DNA of 64,000 bases, from NCBI RefSeq assembly GCF_014635345.1, contig NZ_BMCU01000003.1:496001-560000 (forward strand), written 5' to 3'. This DNA is from Rhodococcoides trifolii. Its GTDB lineage: Bacteria > Actinomycetota > Actinomycetes > Mycobacteriales > Mycobacteriaceae. The notes beneath the pieces are model-generated. The model did not search any database and was not told the DNA's origin. It saw nothing but the letters and a program-made list of their open reading frames with translations. The stretch's first letter is position 1. The number at the start of each line of letters is the position of its first letter. Below, piece after piece: positions 26,202 to 34,851 of the stretch. The position numbers and the translations under genes were made by a program.

Positions 26202-26972
26202 TCAGTACCACTGGGTCCAGAACCGGGTGAGAGCGCTGCCGTACTGAGCCCACAGAGACGGCACACCGGACACTCCGAACAGCGCGTAGACCGCGTCGAA
26301 GAACACGCGGTTCACGGCCGGGACGAAAAGCAAGGCGAAGACGATCAGGATGCCGTAGGGCCCGACCTGCGCGAAAGATCGGCGGGTGGACGGCGACAGG
26401 TACGGTTCGATCGCGCCGAAGCCGTCGAGGCCCGGAATCGGTATCAGATTCAGTACCACCGCAATGACCTGCAGCAGAGCGAGGAAACTCAATCCGAACC
26501 AGAACGACGGGTTGTCCCCCGTCAGTCCGAACGAGCTGATCACGATCAGAAGCACCACCGCCAGAACGGCGTTCGCGAACGGCCCGGCCAGGCTGACGAT
26601 CGTGCGCTGCCGTCGCGTCATCCCGGCCGTGTTCAACCAGACTGCGCCGCCGGGCAATCCGATGCCGCCGAGCGCGATGAACACGAGCGGAAGCACGATG
26701 GACAACGACGGCACGGTGTACTTGAACGGGTTCAAGCTGAGGTATCCGCGCGCCGCGGTGTCGTGGTCGCCGAAGCGCCACGCGGTGACGGCATGCCCGA
26801 ATTCATGCAGACACAACGACACCACCCAGCCCCCGACCACCAACACGAAGACGCCCGCGTAGGACAACGCGCTCCCCGGCACCGCATTCCACGCGAGGGC
26901 GCCACCGACTGCGGCGATGGCGATCACGCCCAGAAACACCGGGCTGGGTCGCACTGCAGTTCGCATCGGCAT
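26202..26972 (-). CDS. Site-2-protease-type (M50) membrane metalloprotease
   Basis: A 256-residue integral membrane protein with H56-E-F-G-H60 in the second helix (HExxH zinc site) and N-L-I-P-I-P-G-L-D-G in a later helix, the third-ligand motif of M50 proteases. About six transmembrane helices are predicted. There is no PDZ or CBS domain, unlike Rip1. Intramembrane cleavage of an anti-sigma factor or another membrane protein is possible, but no candidate substrate is adjacent. ATG 26972 (M-P-M-R-T) is preferred over the long open upstream frame. Confidence 0.88.
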   Translation of the reverse strand: MPMRTAVRPSPVFLGVIAIAAVGGALAWNAVPGSALSYAGVFVLVVGGWVVSLCLHEFGHAVTAWRFGDHDTAARGYLSLNPFKYTVPSLSIVLPLVFIALGGIGLPGGAVWLNTAGMTRRQRTIVSLAGPFANAVLAVVLLIVISSFGLTGDNPSFWFGLSFLALLQVIAVVLNLIPIPGLDGFGAIEPYLSPSTRRSFAQVGPYGILIVFALLFVPAVNRVFFDAVYALFGVSGVPSLWAQYGSALTRFWTQWY

Positions 26973-26995
26973 GGTCGCCAGGATAGGCGCCGGCG

Positions 26996-28348
26996 TCAGG
27001 TGGCCCGGAACGCCCGTTCGACGTCCGACACGGCCGCTCGGAGGAGATGTTCGTAGAAGTCGACGTCCGGCATCACCGCGGGACTGGTCACGATCGTCAG
27101 CGTCACGGTGTCGCCGATGCCGTGCACACCATGGGTCAAGCCCATCACCGGCGACAACGCCGGGAAGCCGGCCGTCCACGCAACGGTTCCTCCGCCTGCC
27201 ATGAGGTCCGCTCGCCCTCGGTTGACGCTCGAGAGAACGGTGTGGCCGGTGACTCGCTCAGGCACCGCATTCGCGTCGAATTGGCGGATCCCCCACTTCA
27301 TGAGCGGCGCGGGAACGAGCTCGGTGGCACGGTCGGCGGCGGCGAAAGCCGGGTGCGCGAAACGCCGGCGGCGTTCACCCATGGACTCCGTGATCGCACG
27401 GGCGCGCTCGACGAGATCGGTGACGCGCGGGTGAAGGTCGACGCAGCCGTTACGAAAGTTGTTGGCGGACATCGCTGTGTCCTTACCCAACGTCGTCTCT
27501 GCCGAGAGATCGCCCGGCACGTCGTGACCGTGGTGTTCCAGGTACCGAGCAAGCGCCGACGACACTGCGGTCAGCGCTCCAGCGGTCACCGTCACACCGT
27601 CACGGCGGAGGTTGGACGCCTCGCACACGATCGGCCGGACGCTGCGACGCTCCCCCGGCGGAGAGTTGATCGGCAGGCGTGTCCTCCCGTGCGTCGGCCC
27701 GGGAACGAGTCCTGCGTTCGTGTCTCGATCGAGTCGGACGCTCGCTCGCTGCGCGGTCCGTCCGCGTCGCACGAGGGAGACGAGGCGACCGGGGAAACCC
27801 GCTACGGCGGGCACGACGGGGAACCTTGCCTGCCAGTGCCATGTCCGTGATCGCCGTGGCGGTGATTGCTGCTCCCGGTCGTCCGTCCCGAACAACGCCC
27901 GAGCGACGTCGGACGCGCCGCGCCCGTCCACGAGGGCGTGCGATATCTGAAGCACGATCACGAGCGCCGATTCGCCGCAGCGGGGTGCGTCGGACACGGG
28001 TCCGAAAATATGTACGAGCCAGGGTGTGTCGTGAACGTCGACCGCCGTGGTGATCAACTTCTCGATCGCCGACCGGCAGTCCACCCAGCGGGCTGACGGC
28101 AACCGGTGGTCGACCACGTGCGCCGGCGTCACTGCCATCGGTACCCAGATCGGGTAGTCGAGCGAGAAGGGGACCTCCCGGCACTTCAGTTGCAGAGTGT
28201 CGATGGTGTGCGCCCGCGCCACGACCGTCGCACGAACATCCGCTGCTGCGCCCACGGCGCCGTCGAAACAGAACAGCAGAAACTGATCGCTCGGGATCTT
28301 TGCGGACATCCACAGCATCTGCGCATCGGATGCATTCATGCGCGGCAC
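26996..28348 (-). CDS. WS/DGAT-like acyltransferase
   Basis: A 450-residue member of the wax ester synthase/diacylglycerol acyltransferase superfamily, by the N-terminal (M)N-A-S-D-A-Q-M-L-W pattern and the catalytic motif S136-H137-A-L-V-D141-G. The canonical motif is HHxxxDG. Here the first His is Ser while the catalytic second His remains. Members make triacylglycerols or wax esters from acyl-CoA, and storage lipid is abundant in Rhodococcus. The A-N-N-F-R-N-G motif supports the family. Some divergent members acylate other alcohols, so the substrate is open. Confidence 0.8.
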   Translation of the reverse strand: MPRMNASDAQMLWMSAKIPSDQFLLFCFDGAVGAAADVRATVVARAHTIDTLQLKCREVPFSLDYPIWVPMAVTPAHVVDHRLPSARWVDCRSAIEKLITTAVDVHDTPWLVHIFGPVSDAPRCGESALVIVLQISHALVDGRGASDVARALFGTDDREQQSPPRRSRTWHWQARFPVVPAVAGFPGRLVSLVRRGRTAQRASVRLDRDTNAGLVPGPTHGRTRLPINSPPGERRSVRPIVCEASNLRRDGVTVTAGALTAVSSALARYLEHHGHDVPGDLSAETTLGKDTAMSANNFRNGCVDLHPRVTDLVERARAITESMGERRRRFAHPAFAAADRATELVPAPLMKWGIRQFDANAVPERVTGHTVLSSVNRGRADLMAGGGTVAWTAGFPALSPVMGLTHGVHGIGDTVTLTIVTSPAVMPDVDFYEHLLRAAVSDVERAFRAT

Positions 28349-28375
28349 GGCATCAGCCGATCGTCGAATGTCCGG

Positions 28376-28843
28376 TCAGGCTTCCTCGGCCCGCGCCTTC
28401 AGCGAAGCCAGACCCTTCTCGAAGTCCTTGCCTACGAGCTTGTCCATGCTGAAGAGAAACCCGAACAGTCGGAAGAACGCGTTCTGCTGTCCGGTCATCT
28501 GCCAGCGCAGCACGGTGTGACCGGCCTGTGGCTCGATGGAGAACGTGGTGACGTTCTGCGCGGTGAAAGGTTTGGTGAAGTGCAGGTCCAGTACCACGGT
28601 GCGGCCGGGCACGGATTCGGTGACGGTCATGGTCCCCGCACCGGCCTTGCGGTTGCCCGACCAGGAATACGACGCCCCCACACCCGCTTCCGGCCCGGTG
28701 AACGTCTTGGTCAGATCCGGATCGACTCCCTCGTAGGGCGACCACGATTCCCACCGGTGGAAGTTGTCGATCAACGCGTGGACAGTCTCCGGGGTTGCTT
28801 CCACCACGGTGGACCGCTCGACCAGAAATGTGTTCGACGACAT
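28376..28843 (-). CDS. SRPBCC/START-like lipid-binding protein
   Basis: A 155-residue helix-grip protein (polyketide cyclase/dehydrase 2 type). The N-terminal strand V-E-R-S-T-V-V-E-A-T-P-E-T-V and the W-E-S-W-S-P-Y loop are family hallmarks. A long C-terminal helix (D-K-L-V-G-K-D-F-E-K-G-L-A-S-L) covers the cavity. The family binds hydrophobic ligands. No catalytic residue set is evident. It shares its strand with the WS/DGAT gene, 27 nt apart. Confidence 0.85.
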   Translation of the reverse strand: MSSNTFLVERSTVVEATPETVHALIDNFHRWESWSPYEGVDPDLTKTFTGPEAGVGASYSWSGNRKAGAGTMTVTESVPGRTVVLDLHFTKPFTAQNVTTFSIEPQAGHTVLRWQMTGQQNAFFRLFGFLFSMDKLVGKDFEKGLASLKARAEEA

Positions 28844-28859
28844 GACAGCGAATCGTAGG

Positions 28860-29225
28860 TCACGTCCGGATGCACAGACAGAAGATGTGACCGGCGGGGT
28901 CTCGATAGACCCTGAACGTCGAGTGCGCGTCCGATGCGTCGACGAGTTCGGCTCCCAGGCTCAGGACGTGCCGCTCGGTGGTCTCGAACTCGTCGACCAC
29001 CAGGTCGAGGTGTGCGTGCACGCCCGAATCCGGCCAGGCGATCGGTGCGAACTCGGGGGCGAGCTGAAACGCCAATCGCAGCTGCCCGGGTCCGCGAATC
29101 TCGGCCCAGTCACCCTCGTCGCGCGCCACACTCCATCCCAGGACGCCGCTGTAGAAGGCCGCCAGCGCACCCGGATCGGGGCAGTCCAGCACGGTGTAAT
29201 CCATCTCGATCGCGGGTGTCGTCAT
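28860..29225 (-). CDS. VOC (glyoxalase/bleomycin-resistance-like) protein
   Basis: A 121-residue single-module vicinal-oxygen-chelate protein. The first beta-alpha-beta unit carries D-P-G-A-L-A-A-F-Y-S-G-V-L-G-W, and the second has V-H-A-H-L-D-L-V-V-D and D-P-A-G-H-I-F-C-L-C. His and Glu-type ligands are only partly conserved, so metal dependence is unsure. ATG 29225 is chosen (M-T-T-P-A-I-E-M-D-Y). It follows the same direction as the SRPBCC gene, 16 bp away. Substrate unknown. Confidence 0.85.
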   Translation of the reverse strand: MTTPAIEMDYTVLDCPDPGALAAFYSGVLGWSVARDEGDWAEIRGPGQLRLAFQLAPEFAPIAWPDSGVHAHLDLVVDEFETTERHVLSLGAELVDASDAHSTFRVYRDPAGHIFCLCIRT

Positions 29226-29303
29226 ACCGGTGAGACTAATTTCGCAGTCCGACCTGCGTCCAGGGTGGAGTGGCAGCACAACGATGCGCGGTAATCTAGT
29301 GAA

Positions 29304-29873
29304 ATGTCCCAAACGATGGTCGACCGTCCTGCAGCGGTGCAACGAGATGTCGCCGCGCACATGCACAGCCTGGTCGGCGAGCACTTTCGGATGCCTGACT
29401 TCTACGAGGTCGGTCGCGAGAAGATCCGCGAGTTCGCCACTGCAGTTCAGGATGCGCACCCGGCGCACCACACCGAGGCGGGTGCCGCCGAACTCGGACA
29501 CGACACGATCATCGCCTCCCCCACCTTCGTCAGCGTTCTCGGCGGCATCGCCTTGGAGAATCTGTTCGAGCACGTGATCGGCGACTACGACCCCGGAAGC
29601 CTTCTTCAGATCGACCAGGGGTTCAAGATCCACAATCAGATCCGCGTCGGCGACCGACTGACCTCCGACCTGTATCTCGAGTCGTTCCGACAGTTGGCCG
29701 GGAGCGACATCATCGTGGTCAAGAACGACATCACGGACCAGAACGGTAGGCCGATGGTCACCACCAGGACGACCTTCATGGCGCAGACCGGTGCCACGAT
29801 CGACCCTGCGCTCACCAAGGTCGTCGACGACGTGATGGCTCGTGCCTCGAAGAGCAGGACTCGTACGCCGTAG
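29304..29873 (+). CDS. HadA-like hot-dog dehydratase (MaoC N-terminal type)
   Basis: A 189-residue hot-dog protein similar to the HadA subunit of the mycolic FAS-II (3R)-hydroxyacyl-ACP dehydratase. It has Y-E-V-G-R-E-K-I-R-E-F-A-x-A-V, H-P-A-H-H, A-S-P-T-F, D-Q-G-F-K-I-H and V-G-D-R-L. HadA itself is structural, with catalysis in HadB. No hadB is adjacent, so this is a stand-alone paralogue. A -10 element TAATCT (29292-29297) ends 6 nt before the ATG, so the mRNA is probably leaderless. Confidence 0.82.
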   Translation: MSQTMVDRPAAVQRDVAAHMHSLVGEHFRMPDFYEVGREKIREFATAVQDAHPAHHTEAGAAELGHDTIIASPTFVSVLGGIALENLFEHVIGDYDPGSLLQIDQGFKIHNQIRVGDRLTSDLYLESFRQLAGSDIIVVKNDITDQNGRPMVTTRTTFMAQTGATIDPALTKVVDDVMARASKSRTRTP

Positions 29874-29888
29874 CTTTCGTGGATCCAG

Positions 29889-30299
29889 CTAGCCGAGGGC
29901 GCGAGCGTGCACAGTGTCCAACAGCAGCAGCGCGGCGCCCTGCACGACGACCGCGACGCCATGGCCCGCTGCCTCCTCCACGGTGATGCGTCCTCCGAAC
30001 CGAGGCTTGCGCACCGCCACGTGCGCGCCCGCAGCGATGTAGCCGACGTCGAGGCCCGCGTTGACCCACAACGTCTTTCGTAGTTTGGACGTCGTAGGGG
30101 GCTTCTTCGACAGCGCCCCCGCGCCTGCGATCAGGAGGTCGATGGCGCCCCACCCCGCACTTTGAACACCGAAAGCCCTGATCGACGGTGAACGACCTGC
30201 GATTCCGAGCGCACCTCCCAGCACGACACTGGCGCCGCCCCACGTCGTGAGGTGACGGCCGAGTCGATCGGCGACGGACTGAGCAGCGATGTCGGTCAT
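29889..30299 (-). CDS. DUF6992-like membrane protein
   Basis: A 136-residue protein with three to four hydrophobic segments and short basic loops (S-K-K-P-P-T-T-S-K-L-R-K-T-L-W-V-N-A-G-L-D-V-G-Y). It resembles uncharacterised small DUF6992 membrane proteins. The name is from pattern memory and is tentative. It lies 19 bp downstream of the MFS transporter gene on the same strand, so it is probably its operon partner. Function unknown. Confidence 0.65.
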   Translation of the reverse strand: MTDIAAQSVADRLGRHLTTWGGASVVLGGALGIAGRSPSIRAFGVQSAGWGAIDLLIAGAGALSKKPPTTSKLRKTLWVNAGLDVGYIAAGAHVAVRKPRFGGRITVEEAAGHGVAVVVQGAALLLLDTVHARALG

Positions 30300-30318
30300 G
30301 ACTCCCAGTGTGCCGGGC

Positions 30319-31584
30319 TCACCGACCCGGGGCCGGTCGACCGACGGAAACGACGCCCTTCAGGCCTGCCGGACCGACACCACGCGCGAGCGCCGACACC
30401 ATCACGATGCAGCCGAGAGCCGACAGCATCAGCGACGTCCCGAACAGTGCCGTGTATCCGAACGTGTGCCCGACCACCCCGGCTGCAAGTCCGGCTATCC
30501 CCTGCGAGAACACGACCGCGCAGGCCAGCAGCGTGTAGTCGCTCCCCGCGTACTCGCGATCCGACGCGTCCATCATCAGGGTGAACACCACCACCGTGGC
30601 AGCCCCACCGAACACGTGCTCCGCTACGCCGGCAGTGACGATCATGGGTAGTCCGTCCGCGCCGAGGGATACCGCGGCATACAGGGCGAGCGCGGCGGTC
30701 TGTGTCGTTCCCGCGACCAGGAGGGCGCGTCGGCGACCGAATCGGTGCGCGTACCAGGCCCCGAGCGCTGCGCCCACCAAGGCGGATACGGAGGACAGAC
30801 CGCCTTCGATCAGCGCGATCTGCGCCAGCGTGAGGCCCAAGTCGGACAGGAACGGCCCCACCAGCGCCGATCCCATCGAATTTCCGAACTTGTACCCCGC
30901 CACCAGCAGAACGATTGCCACCATCCCCGGACGACGGAGGCGATCGAGCCAAACCACGGACAGACGACGCGCCGACGGTCGGTCCGCTGCTGCTCCCGCC
31001 GCGTCGGCGGCCTCGAGATGTGTCCTCAGCATCCAGACCGGAACAGTCGATGCGATCAACAGGACGGCCATTGCCACGAACAACGCGCGCCACCCCGCGA
31101 TCGAGAACAGCCAGAGCAGTGCGCCGCCGCCGACGACCATTCCGATGCGGTAGGCACCGACTTGGATACCGTTGCCGATCCCGCGCTCCCGAGGTCCCAA
31201 CAGGCGCACCGCCAGACCGTCCGTCACGACGTCCTGGGTCGCCGACACCAGATTCACGGCCGCGATCCCGACGAACAACCACCGCAGCGTCGACGAAAGA
31301 TCGAGGCAGGCCAAGACGAGAGCAGTTGCGGCAGAGAGGCTTTGGAGGACGAGCAACCATCGGCGCCGCGATCCGTACCGGTCGACGTAGGGCGCCCACA
31401 AGAATTTGAGGGCCCAGGGGGCGAACAAGATACCGGTGGCACTGATGGTCACGAGCGAGAAACCCGAACGCCGCAGCACGACGGGGAGAGCCTGGGTGAA
31501 AAATCCGAACGGCACACCCTGAACGAAGTACAGGGACGCCAGCAGCACGAACGTACCGGTGGTCAGCGTGGTGGACCGACTCAT
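30319..31584 (-). CDS. MFS transporter (AmpG/RhtX-like)
   Basis: A 421-residue major-facilitator protein with about 12 transmembrane helices. The N-terminal helix Y-F-V-Q-G-V-P-F-G-F-F and the following A-P-W-A-L-K-F-L-W-A-P-Y-V-D-R-Y-G-S-R-R-R-W are characteristic of the AmpG/RhtX/FptX branch. That branch imports muropeptides or siderophores. The substrate cannot be decided here. ATG 31584 is only 13 bp from the divergent oxidoreductase start, so the promoters of both genes must overlap coding sequence, or one start is misassigned. Confidence 0.85.
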   Translation of the reverse strand: MSRSTTLTTGTFVLLASLYFVQGVPFGFFTQALPVVLRRSGFSLVTISATGILFAPWALKFLWAPYVDRYGSRRRWLLVLQSLSAATALVLACLDLSSTLRWLFVGIAAVNLVSATQDVVTDGLAVRLLGPRERGIGNGIQVGAYRIGMVVGGGALLWLFSIAGWRALFVAMAVLLIASTVPVWMLRTHLEAADAAGAAADRPSARRLSVVWLDRLRRPGMVAIVLLVAGYKFGNSMGSALVGPFLSDLGLTLAQIALIEGGLSSVSALVGAALGAWYAHRFGRRRALLVAGTTQTAALALYAAVSLGADGLPMIVTAGVAEHVFGGAATVVVFTLMMDASDREYAGSDYTLLACAVVFSQGIAGLAAGVVGHTFGYTALFGTSLMLSALGCIVMVSALARGVGPAGLKGVVSVGRPAPGR

Positions 31585-31597
31585 GGAGGATCACCCT

Positions 31598-33769
31598 ATG
31601 ACCGCGACGACGGGTACGCATCGGCTGGGCGGCTGCAACCTGTGCGAAGCCATGTGCGGCCTCACGTTCACTGTCGACGGCGGCGCGATCACGTCCACTC
31701 GGGGAGATTCGGACGACCCACTCTCGCGTGGGCACCTGTGTCCGAAGGCGCTCGCGCTCGGGGATCTGCACGCCGACCCCGATCGGCTGCGCCGGCCGAT
31801 CAAGCGTGTCGGCACCACATGGGTCGAGATCGGCTGGGACGAGGCATTCGACCTCGTTGCCGACGGCCTCGTTCGAACCCGACGCACTCACGGACCGGAC
31901 GCGGTAGGTGTGTACTGGGGGAATCCGATGGCGCACAGCCTCGGAGCCTTGACGCACGGCATCGGAGGGTTCTCACCACTGCTGGGCACGCGCAATCGAT
32001 TCTCGGCCACCTCGCTCGATACGTTGCCGCACTTCGTGATTCACCGTTTGCTGTACGGACATCAACTGCTCGCACCCGTTCCCGACATCGACCGCACGCA
32101 GTACTTTCTGATCATCGGCTCGAACCCGTTGGTGTCCAACGGAAGCACTATGACCGTGCCGGACATCGCAAACCGGTTGAAGGCGTTGAGAAACCGAGGA
32201 GGCACCCTCGTCGTCGTCGATCCACGGCGCACCGAAACCGCGCGTATCGCAGACCGCCATCTCTACGTGCGGCCCGGTACCGACGCGCTGTTCCTCTTGG
32301 CCGTCTTGCGCAGTGTCCTCGTCGAAGATCGTGCTCGGGCCCGGCCCTACGTCGATTCGATCGACGCCGTTGCCGAGATCGTGGAGCCGTTCACGCCCGA
32401 AGTGGTGGCGCCGCACACCGGAATGTCACCCGACGACATCCGAGCGATCGCCCACGACTTCGCCGCTGCTCCGTCGGCCGTCGCGCACGGACGCATGGGA
32501 GTGTCGACCCAACAACATGGAGCGTTGTGCCAGTGGGCGATTCAGGCGCTGAACATCGTGACCGGCAACCTCGACTCCGTGGGTGGTGCGCTGGTCGCCG
32601 CACCCGCCGCCGATCTGATTCGCACCAAGGTCATGAAAAGGGGAGAACTCGGCCGGTGGCGCAGCCGAGTCCGCGGCCTCCCCGAGTTCGGCGGTGAGCT
32701 GCCTACGGCGACGATGGCGGACGAAATCGTGACGCCCGGGCCGGGGCAGATCCGGTCGCTGGTGGTGATGGCGGGGAATCCGGTGTTGTCCTCTCCCAAC
32801 GGATCTCGATTGGACGACGCGTTGCTATCCCTGGACTTCATGGTGGCGTTCGACTTCTACGTCAACGAGACGACTCGTCACGCCGATGTCATTCTCCCGC
32901 CGGCGCCGGCGGTCACGCGTGATCATTACGACTTGTTCCACCATCACTTCGCCGTGCGCAACACCAGCCGCTTCACCCCTGCCGTGATACCGAAAGCCGT
33001 GGGTGAGAAGCACGACTGGGAGATATATCGGGATGTCGCCCTGCGGTACCGGCGCGCGCTCGGTCGGCGGTTCGGGATCGCGTCGATGGTGGAGTCCGTG
33101 CGACTGCGGATGTCTCCGGTACGCAGCCTGGACATGCTGTTGCGTCTGAGCGGTCGTGGGGTGACCCTCCGGAAACTGCGGAAGGCGCCGCACGGCATCG
33201 ACCTCGGACCTCTGACGCCGTCGTTTCCCCAATCACTGCACACGCCGGACAAGAGAATCGATCTGCTCCCCGAGCTGATCCAGAACGAGATCACGACGCT
33301 TGGAGATCGTCTGGCCACAGCCGATGTACCCACGGCCGATCAACTTCTTCTGATCGGACGCAGGCACCTGCGAAGCAACAACTCCTGGATGCACAATGCC
33401 CCGCGGCTGGTGAAAGGCGCGGCCCGTCATCACCTTCTGGCTCACCCGTCCGATCTCGCTGCACGCGGGCTGGCCGCGGGCGACACCGTGTGTGTCACGT
33501 CGGCGAGTGGGGAGATCACGATAGAAGTCGACGCATCGGACGACCTCATGCCCGGAGTGGTCAGCATTCCGCACGGTTACGGCCACCGGCGCGGTGGTGT
33601 GCGCCTGTCCGTGGCGTCAACGCTGACGGGTCCGAGCGCGAACGACCTGACAGACGAGACGGTCACCGAGAACGTCACTGGCGCGGCGGTCTTCAACGGG
33701 GTACCGGTGACGATGAGACGGGTCGCCGATCCCGGTGGGAAACATTCCGAGCCTCCCAGCGTTGGTTGA
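31598..33769 (+). CDS. Molybdopterin (bis-MGD) oxidoreductase
   Basis: A 723-residue DMSO-reductase-family catalytic subunit. An N-terminal [4Fe-4S] motif (C13-x2-C16-x3-C20 ... C48 in R-G-H-L-C-P-K-A) precedes the molybdopterin domain. A C-terminal dinucleotide-binding domain (residues about 580-700) has N-N-S-W-M-H-N and H-P-S-D-L-A-A-R-G. There is no Tat signal, so it is cytoplasmic. Family members include formate dehydrogenases and assimilatory nitrate reductases; M. tuberculosis Rv0197 looks similar. ATG 31598 has GGAGG 8 nt upstream. The LLM flavoenzyme gene follows 3 nt after its stop. The substrate is unknown. Confidence 0.88.
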   Translation: MTATTGTHRLGGCNLCEAMCGLTFTVDGGAITSTRGDSDDPLSRGHLCPKALALGDLHADPDRLRRPIKRVGTTWVEIGWDEAFDLVADGLVRTRRTHGPDAVGVYWGNPMAHSLGALTHGIGGFSPLLGTRNRFSATSLDTLPHFVIHRLLYGHQLLAPVPDIDRTQYFLIIGSNPLVSNGSTMTVPDIANRLKALRNRGGTLVVVDPRRTETARIADRHLYVRPGTDALFLLAVLRSVLVEDRARARPYVDSIDAVAEIVEPFTPEVVAPHTGMSPDDIRAIAHDFAAAPSAVAHGRMGVSTQQHGALCQWAIQALNIVTGNLDSVGGALVAAPAADLIRTKVMKRGELGRWRSRVRGLPEFGGELPTATMADEIVTPGPGQIRSLVVMAGNPVLSSPNGSRLDDALLSLDFMVAFDFYVNETTRHADVILPPAPAVTRDHYDLFHHHFAVRNTSRFTPAVIPKAVGEKHDWEIYRDVALRYRRALGRRFGIASMVESVRLRMSPVRSLDMLLRLSGRGVTLRKLRKAPHGIDLGPLTPSFPQSLHTPDKRIDLLPELIQNEITTLGDRLATADVPTADQLLLIGRRHLRSNNSWMHNAPRLVKGAARHHLLAHPSDLAARGLAAGDTVCVTSASGEITIEVDASDDLMPGVVSIPHGYGHRRGGVRLSVASTLTGPSANDLTDETVTENVTGAAVFNGVPVTMRRVADPGGKHSEPPSVG

Positions 33770-33772
33770 AGC

Positions 33773-34792
33773 ATGAAGAACATCGGGTTCCTGTCGTTCG
33801 GGCATTGGTCGCCCTCACCGCATTCGCAGACGCGCTCCGCGTCCGACGTGTTGCTGCAGTCCATCGATCTCGCAGTCGCAGCCGAAGAACTCGGAGCAGA
33901 CGGCGCGTACTACCGCGTTCACCACTTCGCCAATCAGCTCGCGTCACCGTTTCCGCTACTCGCAGCGGTCGGTGCCAAGACGTCCAAGATCGAGATCGGT
34001 ACCGGTGTCATCGACATGCGGTACGAGAACCCGTTCTACATGGCGGAGGACGCAGGGTCGGCCGACCTCATCTCCGGTGGCAGGTTGCAGCTCGGGGTGA
34101 GCCGGGGATCACCCGAGCAGGTCATCGAGGGTTACCGCCACTTCGGCTACCAACCGGCCGAGGGCGGCGACGGCGGCGACATGGCCCGCGACCACACCCG
34201 AGTCTTCCTCGACCTCCTCGAGGGCAAGGGTTTCGCAGAGCCCAATCCGTCACCGATGTTCCCGAACCCGCCGGGGCTGTTGCGGCTCGAGCCGCACTCC
34301 GAGGGTCTGCGCCAGCGGATCTGGTGGGGCGCCGGTACCCGCGCGACCGCTGAATGGACCGCTCGGCAGGGCATGAACCTGATGAGCTCGACCCTGCTCA
34401 GCGAGGACACCGGGGTTCCGTTCCACGAGTTGCAAGCGGAGCAGATCGAGCGGTTCCGCAAGACCTGGTCGGACGAGGGGCACACCTTCGAGCCGCGAGT
34501 GTCGGTCAGCCGCAGCATCTTCCCGATAGTGAACGACGTCGATCGCGCCTACTTCGGTCGCGAGAGCGGCAGCGGCGATCAGGTCGGCTACATCGACGGC
34601 GGCAAAGCTCGCTTCGGCAAGACCTACGCGGGCACGCCGGACAAGCTCATCGAGGACTTGGCGAAGGACGAGGCGATCGCGGCGGCCGACACCCTTCTGC
34701 TGACCATCCCGAACCAGTTGGGCGTCGAGTACTGCGCGCACGTGTTGGAGTCGGTGCTGACCCACGTCGCACCGGAGCTCGGCTGGCGGTAG
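33773..34792 (+). CDS. LLM-class flavin-dependent oxidoreductase
   Basis: A 339-residue luciferase-like TIM-barrel enzyme. The pattern A-V-A-A-E-E-L-G-A-D-G-A-Y-Y-R-V-H-H-F, T-S-K-I-E-I-G-T-G-V and L-I-S-G-G-R-L-Q-L-G-V-S-R-G is diagnostic. It could use FMNH2 or F420H2, and F420 is available because fbiC is present. It starts 3 nt after the Mo oxidoreductase stop, so the pair is co-transcribed and may act in one pathway. The reaction is unknown. Confidence 0.9.
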   Translation: MKNIGFLSFGHWSPSPHSQTRSASDVLLQSIDLAVAAEELGADGAYYRVHHFANQLASPFPLLAAVGAKTSKIEIGTGVIDMRYENPFYMAEDAGSADLISGGRLQLGVSRGSPEQVIEGYRHFGYQPAEGGDGGDMARDHTRVFLDLLEGKGFAEPNPSPMFPNPPGLLRLEPHSEGLRQRIWWGAGTRATAEWTARQGMNLMSSTLLSEDTGVPFHELQAEQIERFRKTWSDEGHTFEPRVSVSRSIFPIVNDVDRAYFGRESGSGDQVGYIDGGKARFGKTYAGTPDKLIEDLAKDEAIAAADTLLLTIPNQLGVEYCAHVLESVLTHVAPELGWR

Positions 34793-34799
34793 GTCCGAA

Positions 34800-34844
34800 A
34801 TCCGGTGCCGTCGACCGCGCCCACCGCGGTCAGCTGCACCGGAT
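34800..34844. terminator. Two-tier hairpin between convergent genes
   Basis: Outer 9-bp arms (34800-34808 with 34836-34844) enclose an inner 7-bp stem (34813-34819 with 34825-34831). It lies between the LLM gene (plus) and a VOC gene (minus) and probably terminates both. No T-run was seen. Confidence 0.6.
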
Positions 34845-34851
34845 CGTAGGT

